A DNA stretch of 22,647 nucleotides from CAIKOD01 sp035543455 (lineage in GTDB: Archaea > Halobacteriota > Methanomicrobia > Methanomicrobiales > Methanospirillaceae). The position numbers and the translations under genes were made by a program. The stretch spans positions 1 to 22,647 of the forward strand of contig DATKKE010000045.1 of assembly GCA_035543455.1 (NCBI GenBank), written 5' to 3'. This document shows positions 6,582 through 14,045 of the stretch, piece by piece; position 1 is the stretch's first letter, and each line of letters begins with the position of its first letter. The notes below the pieces were generated by a model. It was not told where the DNA came from, did no database searches, and saw only the letters and a program-made list of their open reading frames with translations.

Positions 6582-7508
6582 CTAGCAGAGAATCTGGTAT
6601 TGGGTCTTGTTCAGGAGTGATTCACGATAAGAGGCGACCTGGTGATCGATCTGGTCCTGCTGAATAGACGAATGAAACAGGTTGATCAGATGCTTCATGC
6701 ACTGGTCGGAGAGAATGCAGCGGGTTGGACCACAGTCAAATTCTCCCTCCGTTACATTTTCCCTGATGAACCGGATTGCCTTCCTGTCGATCATATCGGC
6801 TTTGAACGGCTCCATAATATCATAGATCAGCGCATTGGGCCCCCGGTTAAGCGTTCCTGCTTCCGGGTCGAGGTGTGCACCAGTAATAGCAAACATTACA
6901 TTACCAAATAACATGGCATATCCGAATGCAAAAATGGCATTGACAGGGTCACGGTACGGGCGCTCTGTCCGCCTTCGGTAACCGAGCTCTCTCGGTATAA
7001 TCCTTGACAGGACCTCGTAATACATGTCACTCGTCAGCCGGTGAATCCGCCGGATTTCGCTCATTTTAACCAGGAATTCCAGCTCGTTAATGGCATTCTG
7101 GAAGAGTTCGACCTCTCCTTCATAGAACAGATCGCTCTCATATTCTTCACTGATTTTTCCGATCAGGAGTGTTTTCGCACGCATTGATGCCCTGGCGATT
7201 GTTACCGCGTACGGGTAACCGGGTACACTTTTCTGGATAAGGGAGAGTTCTGCCTGTTCCTGGTCATTGAAAGGACGGATAGTGCCGGCAGGTCGCCCAT
7301 CAGCTTCAAAAAATGATATCGAAGCCCCTGCTTTCACCAGGTGGGTAACCACCGTGGTATGAAGGGTATGACCACCGATGACGAGGAGGTGGTGGATCGA
7401 GTCGAGAGGGTACTCATCGGTCGACCCATTTCTCTGAACGATCAGGGTATTCCGGGTAGACTTTATATGAGCCCCGAAACCGGCCACTACAAGCCAGGGT
7501 ACGTCCAC
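6582..7508 (-). CDS. cas1: Solo Cas1-family protein with altered metal site
   Basis: Cas1 proteins are metal-dependent DNA integrases that insert spacers in CRISPR arrays or move casposons. This 308-residue copy has the full two-domain layout. The N-terminal beta domain (1 to about 75) includes ...IHHLLVIGGHTLHTT and ISFFEADGRPAGTI. The helical catalytic domain includes RPYRDPVNAIFAFGYAML (183-200), HLDPEAGTLN (212-221) and LIYDIMEPFKADMIDR (227-242). By motif spacing, the usual metal-binding Glu aligns with His156 (RRIHRLTSDMYY, where the family has EG.AA..YF). The usual His of the GFLH motif aligns with Asn221. Asp230 and Glu233 are retained. There is no cas2, effector or array within the window. 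The GTG start follows AAGGAAGGAA and an in-frame TAA. Function may be structural or regulatory rather than integration. Confidence 0.88.
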   Translation of the reverse strand: MDVPWLVVAGFGAHIKSTRNTLIVQRNGSTDEYPLDSIHHLLVIGGHTLHTTVVTHLVKAGASISFFEADGRPAGTIRPFNDQEQAELSLIQKSVPGYPYAVTIARASMRAKTLLIGKISEEYESDLFYEGEVELFQNAINELEFLVKMSEIRRIHRLTSDMYYEVLSRIIPRELGYRRRTERPYRDPVNAIFAFGYAMLFGNVMFAITGAHLDPEAGTLNRGPNALIYDIMEPFKADMIDRKAIRFIRENVTEGEFDCGPTRCILSDQCMKHLINLFHSSIQQDQIDHQVASYRESLLNKTQYQILC

Positions 7509-7564
7509 AAGATTCCTTCCTTAAAAAGACAAAACCTGCCTCTCTATGTAGTAAAAGCGTGACA

Positions 7565-7577
7565 CCTATAAATTAAG
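7565..7577 (-). promoter_or_regulatory. TATA box of cas1
   Basis: On the minus strand this reads CTTAATTTATAGG, centred about 62 bases upstream of the GTG at 7508. The predicted start of transcription near 7544 leaves a leader of about 36 bases that includes the AAGGAAGGAA ribosome site. Cas1 therefore appears to have its own promoter. Confidence 0.45.
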
Positions 7578-7863
7578 CCATCGTTTTTCCCCACCTTGCT
7601 CCAGAAAATGCCTGCCAGGCAATGAGATAGTTGAATCGTGCAATCTATCGGGAAGAGCATCCTTTTCATGCGGATCACCCGACCAGGACCCGTCAGCCCT
7701 TACATATGCTATCATTTGACAGCATTTTATAGCCTAACGGGTACTATTCTCTATATCGAGCGAAACGCGGGAATTTTTGATCCGAGGCAGGTTCAGAATG
7801 AAAAGGGTTAAAATGCTCCCGTTAATCTCCCAGGAAAGTGGTCCCCGGAAGAGGTGAAAAATT
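7578..7863. other. Divergent region between cas1 and the PaaK operon, with candidate operator
   Basis: No gene is seen in this divergent control region. An imperfect palindrome at 7706-7725 (ATGCT...AGCAT arms around TCATTTGA, 16 of 20 positions symmetric) immediately precedes a TATA-like TTTTATAG (7725-7732) facing the ligase operon. A regulator there could block or recruit transcription. The first ligase has a good ribosome site, GAGGTGA at 7851-7857. A second perfect short palindrome TGCCTGCCAGGCA-like string lies near 7610-7622. Confidence 0.45.
7725..7732 (+). promoter_or_regulatory. Candidate TATA box of the ligase operon
   Basis: TTTTATAG follows directly on the palindrome at 7706-7725 and faces the first ligase gene. 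Predicted transcription start is near 7755, which leaves a leader of roughly 110 bases. CTATATC near 7751 is an alternative. Confidence 0.35.
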
Positions 7864-9153
7864 ATGTTCTGGAATAAACGGATGGAGACCTTATCGCAAA
7901 AGGAACTGGCCGAGCTGCAGATAAAAAGGCTCAGAGAAACATTCCAGAATGCACAAAATGTGCCGTTTTATAAGAAACGCTTTTCAGAAAAGAAGATCTG
8001 CCTCAAAGATATCGGCTCTCTGGAAGACGTGAAAAAACTTCCATTCACCAATAAACAGGATTTACGGGAGGGTTATCCGTTCGGGTTCTTCGCGGTGCCG
8101 CTACAGGATATCGTGAGGATCCACACCACATCCGGCACAACCGGGAAACCCACCGTCGTCGGTTATACAAAAAATGATCTCGAGTACTGGGCGGAACTTA
8201 TTGCACGGAACATGACTATGATCGGGCTGACCAAAAATGACATATTCCAGAATATGGTCAATTATGGCATGTTTACCGGGGGCCTCGGGTTCCATTATGG
8301 AGCGGAAAAAATAGGAATGACCGTAATACCGGGCGCAACCGGCAATACAAAACGCCAGATAGAGATGATCCACGATTTTGGTGTGACCGCGATCCACTGC
8401 ACTCCCAGCTATGCAATGCACCTCGCTGAAGTTGCCGAAGAAACAGGGATAGACATCAGCTCACTCAGAACAGGTATGTTCGGAGCCGAACCCTGGTCAG
8501 ATGCGATGAGAAAAGAACTTGAATACAAACTCGGCGTTACGGCATATGATTCCTATGGCCTTTCGGAACTTTACGGTCCCGGTGTCGCGTTCGAATGCCA
8601 GGAACGAGACGGTCTCCACATATGGCACGACTACTATCTGGTCGAAATAATCGACCCGCGCACCGGTGAAGCACTCCCGGATGGAGAGCGGGGGGAACTC
8701 GTGGTGACACCCCTTGTCAAGGAAGCCATGCCCCTTATCAGGTACCGGACAGGCGATGTGACCATGAAGATGGAAGACGGATGCCTGTGTGGTCGCATGC
8801 AAAAAATCGGGAGAATTACCGGACGGAGTGACGATATGCTGGTTATCAGGGGGATCAATGTATTTCCCTCCCAGATCGAACACGTCCTCCTCGGGCTTCC
8901 TGAAGTAGGAAACCAGTTTATGGTATATATTGACAGGATAAATCATCTTGATGAGATGACCATCGAGGTAGAAATGAACCGTGAATATTTCAGCGGAGAG
9001 TTGCACGACCTCGCAACAGTGCGACAGCGGGTCGTGAAAGCACTGCGTGATGTCCTTGAACTCCGGACAACGGTAAAACTTGTCGAACCCGGCTCCCTGC
9101 CACGGTTTGAAGGCAAGGCTAAACGGGTTGTTGACCGCCGGGGGTCGATGTAG
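7864..9153 (+). CDS. paaK: Phenylacetate-CoA ligase family protein, copy 1
   Basis: An AMP-forming ligase of 429 residues that activates an aryl acid (phenylacetate or a related arylacetate) with ATP and CoA. The AMP/phosphate loop TTSGTTGKPT is at 88-97. The adenine-binding segment AYDSYGLSELYGPG is at 227-240. YRTGD is at 294-298. The hinge GRSDDMLVIRGINVFPSQ is at 320-337, and the C-terminal PRFEGKAKR (413-421) carries the likely catalytic Lys418. All conserved elements are intact. In methanogens such enzymes sit with ACT proteins and often with indolepyruvate:ferredoxin oxidoreductase, and allow aryl acids to be turned into aromatic amino acids; the substrate here is inferred. The start has GAGGTGA six bases upstream. 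It leads a three-gene operon. Confidence 0.88.
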   Translation: MFWNKRMETLSQKELAELQIKRLRETFQNAQNVPFYKKRFSEKKICLKDIGSLEDVKKLPFTNKQDLREGYPFGFFAVPLQDIVRIHTTSGTTGKPTVVGYTKNDLEYWAELIARNMTMIGLTKNDIFQNMVNYGMFTGGLGFHYGAEKIGMTVIPGATGNTKRQIEMIHDFGVTAIHCTPSYAMHLAEVAEETGIDISSLRTGMFGAEPWSDAMRKELEYKLGVTAYDSYGLSELYGPGVAFECQERDGLHIWHDYYLVEIIDPRTGEALPDGERGELVVTPLVKEAMPLIRYRTGDVTMKMEDGCLCGRMQKIGRITGRSDDMLVIRGINVFPSQIEHVLLGLPEVGNQFMVYIDRINHLDEMTIEVEMNREYFSGELHDLATVRQRVVKALRDVLELRTTVKLVEPGSLPRFEGKAKRVVDRRGSM

Positions 9154-9159
9154 GTGGTT

Positions 9160-10455
9160 ATGTGGAATCCCCGGATAGAGGAGATGCCGGTACCCGAGCT
9201 CAAAAAACTCCAGTACCGTCTCTTAAAAACGCTCGTTTACCGGCTTTATAGCTTTTCTCCATTCTATCATGACCGGATGAAAGAGGCGAAGGTCCATCCC
9301 GATGACATTACATCCCTCGATGATGTGACGAAACTTCCGTTCATGATGAAGAAAGACCTCCGGGATAACTACCCGGACCGGATATTTACGGCTCCTGTTG
9401 ATGACCTCGTCCGGTACCATGTCTCATCGGGTACTACCGGAAAACCAACCGTCGTGGGGTATACCGAATACGATCTGGATCGATGGACCGATTCTCTTGC
9501 GAGAGGACTGACCTCATGTGGCCTCGGGAGGGGCGATGTGATCCAGGTCAGTTATGGGTATGGTTTATTTACCGGGGGGCTCGGCCTTCATTACGGAGCC
9601 GAAAGGATAGGTGCCACGGTTTTACCTACCAGCGTCGGTAATACCGAGCGCCAGATTGAACTCATGCAGGATCTCCATGCGACCGCCATTTGCTGCACTC
9701 CATCCTACCTGCTTCACATGGGGGAAGTGGCCGAAAAGATGGGGGTCAGTATCAGGAACGATACGGAACTTAAAGCCGGCATCCTCGGAGCCGAGCCATG
9801 GACAGACCGGATGAGGACCCGGATACAGGAATGGCTCGGGATCCGTGCGTACGATATATACGGTACCAGCGAACTGTCGGGTCCGATGTTTCTCGAATGT
9901 GCCGAGCAGAAAGGATTCCATGTCTGGTCCGACCTTGCCCTCGTGGAAGTACTCGATCCTGGTTCGGGGGAAGCGGTTAATCCCGGGGAGAAAGGAGAAC
10001 TCGTTGTTACAATGCTCCAGAAAGAAGCCCTGCCTATGATCCGCTACCGGATTGGCGATATTTCAGTAGCCGAGGAGGAACCGTGCCCCTGTGGCAGGAC
10101 CCACCCCCGTGTTCAGCGGATCCAGGGTAGGGTCGATGATATGCTGATTATCCGGGGTATCAATGTATTTCCCTCACAGGTGGAACATACCCTGATGTCG
10201 ATCCCCGAAGTCGGCCGGCATTTCCAGATCGTCGTGGACAGGAAAGGAGCACTCGACGATATGCTGATCAGGGTCGAGGTCTCCAAAGAATCATTTTCGG
10301 ATAAGATTAATGACCTGATGAGGATCAGGAACATGGTTGAACACAAGCTTCGTAATTCACTGAATGTGAGTGCGAATGTCGAGCTTGTAGAACCCGGATC
10401 TCTGCCGAGGTTCGAGGGAAAATCAAAAAAAGTTATTGACAGGAGGAATCTGTAA
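9160..10455 (+). CDS. paaK: Phenylacetate-CoA ligase family protein, copy 2
   Basis: A second AMP-forming aryl-CoA ligase of 431 residues, closely similar along its whole length to the gene before it, so the pair arose by tandem duplication. Its motifs are SSGTTGKPT (89-97), AYDIYGTSELSGP (230-242), YRIGD (296-300), GRVDDMLIIRGINVFPSQ (323-340) and Lys421 in PRFEGKSKK. The ATG at 9160 is chosen over a GTG at 9154 because its product (MWNPR) aligns with MFWNKR of copy 1. It starts six bases after the first gene stops, and the GGTGG ribosome site overlaps that junction. Differences in the segment after YG.SEL suggest different substrate preference, but both copies look active. Confidence 0.87.
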   Translation: MWNPRIEEMPVPELKKLQYRLLKTLVYRLYSFSPFYHDRMKEAKVHPDDITSLDDVTKLPFMMKKDLRDNYPDRIFTAPVDDLVRYHVSSGTTGKPTVVGYTEYDLDRWTDSLARGLTSCGLGRGDVIQVSYGYGLFTGGLGLHYGAERIGATVLPTSVGNTERQIELMQDLHATAICCTPSYLLHMGEVAEKMGVSIRNDTELKAGILGAEPWTDRMRTRIQEWLGIRAYDIYGTSELSGPMFLECAEQKGFHVWSDLALVEVLDPGSGEAVNPGEKGELVVTMLQKEALPMIRYRIGDISVAEEEPCPCGRTHPRVQRIQGRVDDMLIIRGINVFPSQVEHTLMSIPEVGRHFQIVVDRKGALDDMLIRVEVSKESFSDKINDLMRIRNMVEHKLRNSLNVSANVELVEPGSLPRFEGKSKKVIDRRNL

Positions 10456-10457
10456 CC

Positions 10458-10892
10458 ATGGAGACCAGAAAATATATTATCAGGCAGATCTCGGTCTTTT
10501 CCGAGAACAAGCCGGGAAAACTGGCGGCAATTGCACGTGCATTCCAGGAGGAGAAGATCAATATCCTTGCGTTTTCGATCGCCGAGGCAGACGGGTTTGG
10601 TGTTGTACGGGCTCTCGTAAACCACCCCGACAAGGCGTACAAGAAACTGACCTCCCTCGGTTATAATGTCGCTTTTACCGATGTGATCGCCATCAGGATG
10701 AAGGACGAACCCGGTGGCCTCTTTGAAATCGCGAAGTTACTCGGTGAGGCCGGCATCAACATGGAATATGCCTATGCTTATAGCGGAAAAGATGCAGCCG
10801 TGTTGATTATTCGGGTCGACAATGCCGAAGAGGCGGTAAAGCAGGTTCTTTCCCATGGCGGGAACCTGGTGGAATCTTCAGTATTTTCCTGA
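10458..10892 (+). CDS. Double ACT-domain protein of the ligase operon
   Basis: A 144-residue protein made of two ACT modules, about 5-70 (QISVFSENKPGKLAAIARAF...) and 72-144 (VIAIRMKDEPGGLFEIAKLL...). Each has the Pro-Gly turn before the first helix that contacts small-molecule ligands. ACT proteins bind amino acids and modulate partner enzymes. Its place two bases after the second ligase, and the frequent pairing of such proteins with PaaK homologues in archaea, suggest that it senses aromatic amino acids and adjusts aryl-acid use. That role is inferred. AGGAGG lies at 10441-10446, 11 bases before the ATG, inside the end of the ligase gene. The stop codon abuts the stop of the opposing gene. 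Confidence 0.85.
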   Translation: METRKYIIRQISVFSENKPGKLAAIARAFQEEKINILAFSIAEADGFGVVRALVNHPDKAYKKLTSLGYNVAFTDVIAIRMKDEPGGLFEIAKLLGEAGINMEYAYAYSGKDAAVLIIRVDNAEEAVKQVLSHGGNLVESSVFS

Positions 10893-12182
10893 CTATTTTT
10901 TCTTCTCCCATTTACCGAGTGCTGTAATCTGTGAAAGGGTTTTTCCACGCCTGATCTCTTCCCTGATGCGCGATTCGGTTTTTTTCACCTCGAGAGCTCG
11001 GCGCGCTATCTCGTAGGCCCGCTCTTTTGGTACGACAACAACTCCGCTTTCGTCGCCGATAACCCAGTCACCGGGCCTGACCGTCTGCCCGGCACATAAT
11101 ATTTCCGCATTGATCTCCCCGAACCCCTTCGGTTCCCCGGCATTCGGCACGGTTGCCCTGGCGAAGATCGGCAATCCGAGTTTCCGGATGTCATCGACAT
11201 CCCGTACGGCACCATCGATCACAACTCCTGAAAGTCCCCGTGCCAGGCAGCTCATCGTGGCGAGTTCCCCCCAGGGTGCGACATGGATGCCCCCGTCATT
11301 ATTAATAACAAGTACATCCCCTGCGTCCGCACTGTCGATCGCCTCGACAGGTTTTGCCCAGTCACCGGCAAATGTCTGGACCGTTACCGCCGTCCCAACC
11401 ATTTTTACATCCCCACAGAGAGAGATAAGGCCATTCATCGCCCCCTTCCGGTGCATTGCATCCGATATGTTCGGTGTGGAAACGGACAGGAAAATCTCAC
11501 GGATCTCCTTAGAGGCATCATGTGACGAGACAGGAACTACAGTTGGCGAGTCAATCGATTTCCGGATAGAGGCTGAACTTTCCCTTGCGTCCGCCGACCT
11601 TGTGATCCAGCCCCCTACAATTACAATGCCTGCCCCGGAACGGACCGCTTCCGCAGCCGACACCGCATCGAGACCACCCGCAACTGCCAGGGGAAGGGTT
11701 GTCCTGCCTTTCAGCATCTTCAGGAGGTCGACCGAGTTTTTCCCGGTCATCTGCTGGTCGATACCGACATGGGCAACGATGAAATCGACACCGAGCGTTT
11801 CCAGTTCGTTCACCCTGGTCTCAGGGTCTTTTGTATTGATCAGGTCTGCCATCAGCCTGACACCGAAGGCCGAGGCCGCCCTGACAGCGTCGGCGATCAC
11901 CGAATCATCGGCATCGGCAAGCACGCAGACAATTCCTGCTCCTGCTTTTGCCGCCATTTCGATCTCAAGGGCCCCCGTATCGGCAACTTTCATATCGGCA
12001 ACAATGGTATGCCCTGGAAATCGTGCGGCAAGGGAGCGTACCGCTTCCATGCCTTCGCTCTTTATCAGGGGTGTCCCTGCTTCTATCCAGTCTGCCCCGC
12101 CTTTTACTGATTCCTCTGCAATAACCAGCGCCCGGTCGAGCTCCACCAGGTCGAGCGCCACCTGAAGGACCGGTTTATTCAT
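10893..12182 (-). CDS. 3-Hexulose-6-phosphate synthase fused to RraA-like domain
   Basis: A 429-residue fusion. The N-terminal part (1 to about 210) is an orotidine-decarboxylase-like barrel of the hexulose-phosphate synthase type: ALDL with Asp11, DMKVADTG (63-70) with the Asp-Lys-Asp triad, HVGID (138-142) and AVAGGL (166-171). It condenses formaldehyde with ribulose-5-phosphate, and in methanogens the reverse reaction supplies ribose phosphates. The C-terminal part (about 225-429) is RraA/HMG-aldolase-like: SDAMHRKG, GGIHVAPWGEL (297-307) and GAVRDVDD (324-331) with the conserved Arg327. The RraA-like domain's role in the fusion is not settled. The ATG at 12182 is chosen because the barrel starts at once; a longer frame to 12668 would run under the divergent gene. 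There is no ribosome site, which suggests a leaderless message. Confidence 0.88.
   Translation of the reverse strand: MNKPVLQVALDLVELDRALVIAEESVKGGADWIEAGTPLIKSEGMEAVRSLAARFPGHTIVADMKVADTGALEIEMAAKAGAGIVCVLADADDSVIADAVRAASAFGVRLMADLINTKDPETRVNELETLGVDFIVAHVGIDQQMTGKNSVDLLKMLKGRTTLPLAVAGGLDAVSAAEAVRSGAGIVIVGGWITRSADARESSASIRKSIDSPTVVPVSSHDASKEIREIFLSVSTPNISDAMHRKGAMNGLISLCGDVKMVGTAVTVQTFAGDWAKPVEAIDSADAGDVLVINNDGGIHVAPWGELATMSCLARGLSGVVIDGAVRDVDDIRKLGLPIFARATVPNAGEPKGFGEINAEILCAGQTVRPGDWVIGDESGVVVVPKERAYEIARRALEVKKTESRIREEIRRGKTLSQITALGKWEKKK
10896..10901 (+). terminator. T-run terminator of the ligase operon, inside the opposing gene
   Basis: Six T residues begin three bases after the ACT gene stop. 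On the other strand they encode the terminal Lys codons of the HPS-RraA protein, so one sequence may serve both as coding end and as terminator. Confidence 0.4.
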
Positions 12183-12303
12183 AAAAGAGGTGTGTGAACT
12201 GCGTGATGTTAAGGGTTGGCCTCGGCGGAAACCTGGTGGCTTGCGGAACTGGACCATCTGCTCTTCCCTGCCGGTATATAATGATCCGCCCCTATGGGAC
12301 TGC

Positions 12304-12315
12304 TTTTTAATATAT
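12304..12315 (+). promoter_or_regulatory. TATA box of the DUF475 gene, leaderless layout
   Basis: TTTTTAATATAT is centred about 27 bases before the ATG at 12337, so transcription should begin at or next to the start codon. No Shine-Dalgarno sequence precedes the ATG. Confidence 0.6.
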
Positions 12316-12336
12316 CCATCCCAAATATTCTGGCAG

Positions 12337-13260
12337 ATGGACCTTATTACCATTATCGTAACCATTGCCGGTCTCTGTCTTTTCGAGGCAGTTACCAGCA
12401 TCGATAATGCGGTAATAAATGCCGAGGTCCTCATGACGATGGGTGAACGGGCCAGGAAGTGGTTCCTTACCTGGGGTCTCCTGATATCGGTGTTTCTCGT
12501 CAGGGCTGCGCTCCCCTGGTTGATCGTCTGGCTCTCAATTCCATCTCTCGGCCCTGTCGGTGCATTGACCGCCACATTCTCGAGCGATCCCTCGGTCGTG
12601 CAGGCTGTGGAACAGTCAGCACCCGTCATCCTTATAGGCGGTGGAATTTTCCTCATTTTCATTTTCATGCACTGGTTATTTCTCGAGAGGAAAGAGCACG
12701 CCCTCTGGGGAGAGGCCTTCTTCGAATCGAAAGGCGTCTGGTTTTTTGCAGCTGTCTCCGTGATTCTCGCGCTGGTTGTCTGGATGGCACTTCAGGTCAA
12801 CCCGCTGATGGCGTTCAGTGCCGTGCTCGGATCGACGGCCTTCTTTATCGTCCACGGTTTCCGCCAGAATGCAGAGGTGCAGGAGAGGAACCTGATGGGA
12901 GGAAACCTTGTCGATACCTCAAAAATATTGTATCTCGAAGTCATCGATGCGACATTCTCCCTCGATGGCGTTGTGGGGGCCTTTGCGTTCACCCTATCAG
13001 TCCCGCTCATCATCATCGGCAGCGGGCTCGGGGCGGTCATGGTCAGGCATATCACGGTCTCCGGAGCCGGGAAAATCGGACAATACCGGTTCCTGAAAAA
13101 TGGAGCCATGTATTCGATCATGATTCTTGGGATCATCATGATCCTCGATAGTTTCGGCGTCAGTATACCGGCGTATATATCGCCCCTCGTCACGTTCGGT
13201 ATCGTCGGATACTTTTTTTTCCGGTCGATGCACCCGGAAAAAAAGAATGAAGCTATGTAA
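12337..13260 (+). CDS. DUF475 family integral membrane protein (TerC-like)
   Basis: A 307-residue polytopic membrane protein with about eight hydrophobic segments. It belongs to DUF475, related to TerC, whose members are linked to metal-ion handling and tellurite resistance; no transport substrate is established here. Two acidic intramembrane motifs, probably an ancient inverted repeat, carry the likely ion-binding residues: FEAVTSIDNAVINAEV (16-31) with Glu17, Asp23 and Asn24, and EVIDATFSLDGVVGA (201-215) with Glu201, Asp204 and Asp210. A cytoplasmic basic loop lies near 36-42, and a charged loop lies near 116-132. The ATG at 12337 is chosen because the TATA box lies 27 bases upstream; the open frame extends further but lacks a hydrophobic start. 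It is divergent from the HPS-RraA gene. Confidence 0.82.
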   Translation: MDLITIIVTIAGLCLFEAVTSIDNAVINAEVLMTMGERARKWFLTWGLLISVFLVRAALPWLIVWLSIPSLGPVGALTATFSSDPSVVQAVEQSAPVILIGGGIFLIFIFMHWLFLERKEHALWGEAFFESKGVWFFAAVSVILALVVWMALQVNPLMAFSAVLGSTAFFIVHGFRQNAEVQERNLMGGNLVDTSKILYLEVIDATFSLDGVVGAFAFTLSVPLIIIGSGLGAVMVRHITVSGAGKIGQYRFLKNGAMYSIMILGIIMILDSFGVSIPAYISPLVTFGIVGYFFFRSMHPEKKNEAM

Positions 13261-13472
13261 ACCAAAAGAAGACAGCGGGCATCCCTGATCGTCTCATTTT
13301 ATTGAAAGGAACCTGATACCTGGGTTATGGTATTCATCAGATTTTTTGGAGAATTATTCAATCAGCTTTACTTATCCTTCTCCCCCGACGGTTTAATCAG
13401 GTTTTCGGATTATTCAAAAAATTGGGAGTATTCCTGTAATTACACCCGGATAAACCCATAATTGTGTTCAGA
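13261..13472. other. Intergenic region with a T-run
   Basis: This separates the convergent DUF475 and nitroreductase genes. A T-run at about 13341-13346 is a possible end signal for the DUF475 message. Nothing else is visible. Confidence 0.4.
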
Positions 13473-13985
13473 TTAATCCTTTTCTTTCCCGTAGACATCG
13501 CAGAATGTGACGGCCTGAATGTTCTTCTTCTGCGGAAGCACGATATCGCTCGGAATACCTGCCGGAACAAGCGAGACGAGCGTGTAGTTCTCCGGGACGT
13601 TAAGGAGCTTCCGCACCGGCTCGGCGTAGTCCTTTTTGGCTCCAGCGACCCAGCAGGAACCGACCCCATAGGACTGGAGGGCCAGGATCAGGTTCTCGGT
13701 GGCTGCACAGCAGTCTTCGAGGTGATATTTTGCCGATTTCTCCCCGAATATTGCAAAACAAACCGGCGCATCGGCAATAAATTTCCCGTTGTCGGCCAGG
13801 GCGGCAATTTTCCCTTTAAGCTCCCTGTCGGTAATCGTCCCGAAGAGCCAGGGCTGGAGATTCATGGCGGTTGGCGCCAGGTGGGCACATTCAAGTGCGT
13901 CACGAATGACGCATTCTTCAACTGGGGTGTCTTTATATTTCCTCACGCTATGGCGGCACTTTATTATCGTCGTACCAACGTTCAT
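13473..13985 (-). CDS. Nitroreductase family protein
   Basis: A 170-residue FMN-dependent oxidoreductase of the nitroreductase family, slightly shorter than the usual 180-220. The FMN phosphate-binding motif RHSVRKYKDTPV begins at residue 11. APTAMNLQPW (37-46) matches the conserved AP.a.N.QpW segment. The later part, LALQSYGVGSCWVAG, matches the helix and strand that shape the flavin pocket. Such proteins reduce nitro groups, quinones or flavins with NAD(P)H or F420-linked donors; the physiological substrate cannot be read here. A GGAGG lies about 13 bases before the ATG, further than usual. It is a single gene followed upstream on the same strand by the DUF3821 gene, with 60 bases between. 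Confidence 0.85.
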   Translation of the reverse strand: MNVGTTIIKCRHSVRKYKDTPVEECVIRDALECAHLAPTAMNLQPWLFGTITDRELKGKIAALADNGKFIADAPVCFAIFGEKSAKYHLEDCCAATENLILALQSYGVGSCWVAGAKKDYAEPVRKLLNVPENYTLVSLVPAGIPSDIVLPQKKNIQAVTFCDVYGKEKD

Positions 13986-14045
13986 GAGAGGCGTTTTGTC
14001 CTCCGTTCAAAAAAGGATTACTAAAAAAAGCTGATACGAAAAGGG

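Noticed and set aside
6158..7863. CRISPR array or casposon around cas1
   Set aside because: I see no regularly spaced repeats, no terminal inverted repeats, no target-site duplication and no family B DNA polymerase gene. The neighbours are ordinary metabolic genes.
11110..12165. 351-codon plus-strand open frame
   Set aside because: It lies entirely antisense to the HPS-RraA gene. Its Ser/Thr/Ala/Pro-rich composition is typical of a shadow frame of a GC-rich-third-position gene.
12183..12668. N-terminal extension of the HPS-RraA frame to 12668
   Set aside because: The barrel domain begins at the Met at 12182. The extension has no family similarity, and it runs under the DUF475 promoter and gene on the other strand.
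13464..14024. 186-codon plus-strand open frame
   Set aside because: It is antisense to the nitroreductase gene, with no recognisable domain.
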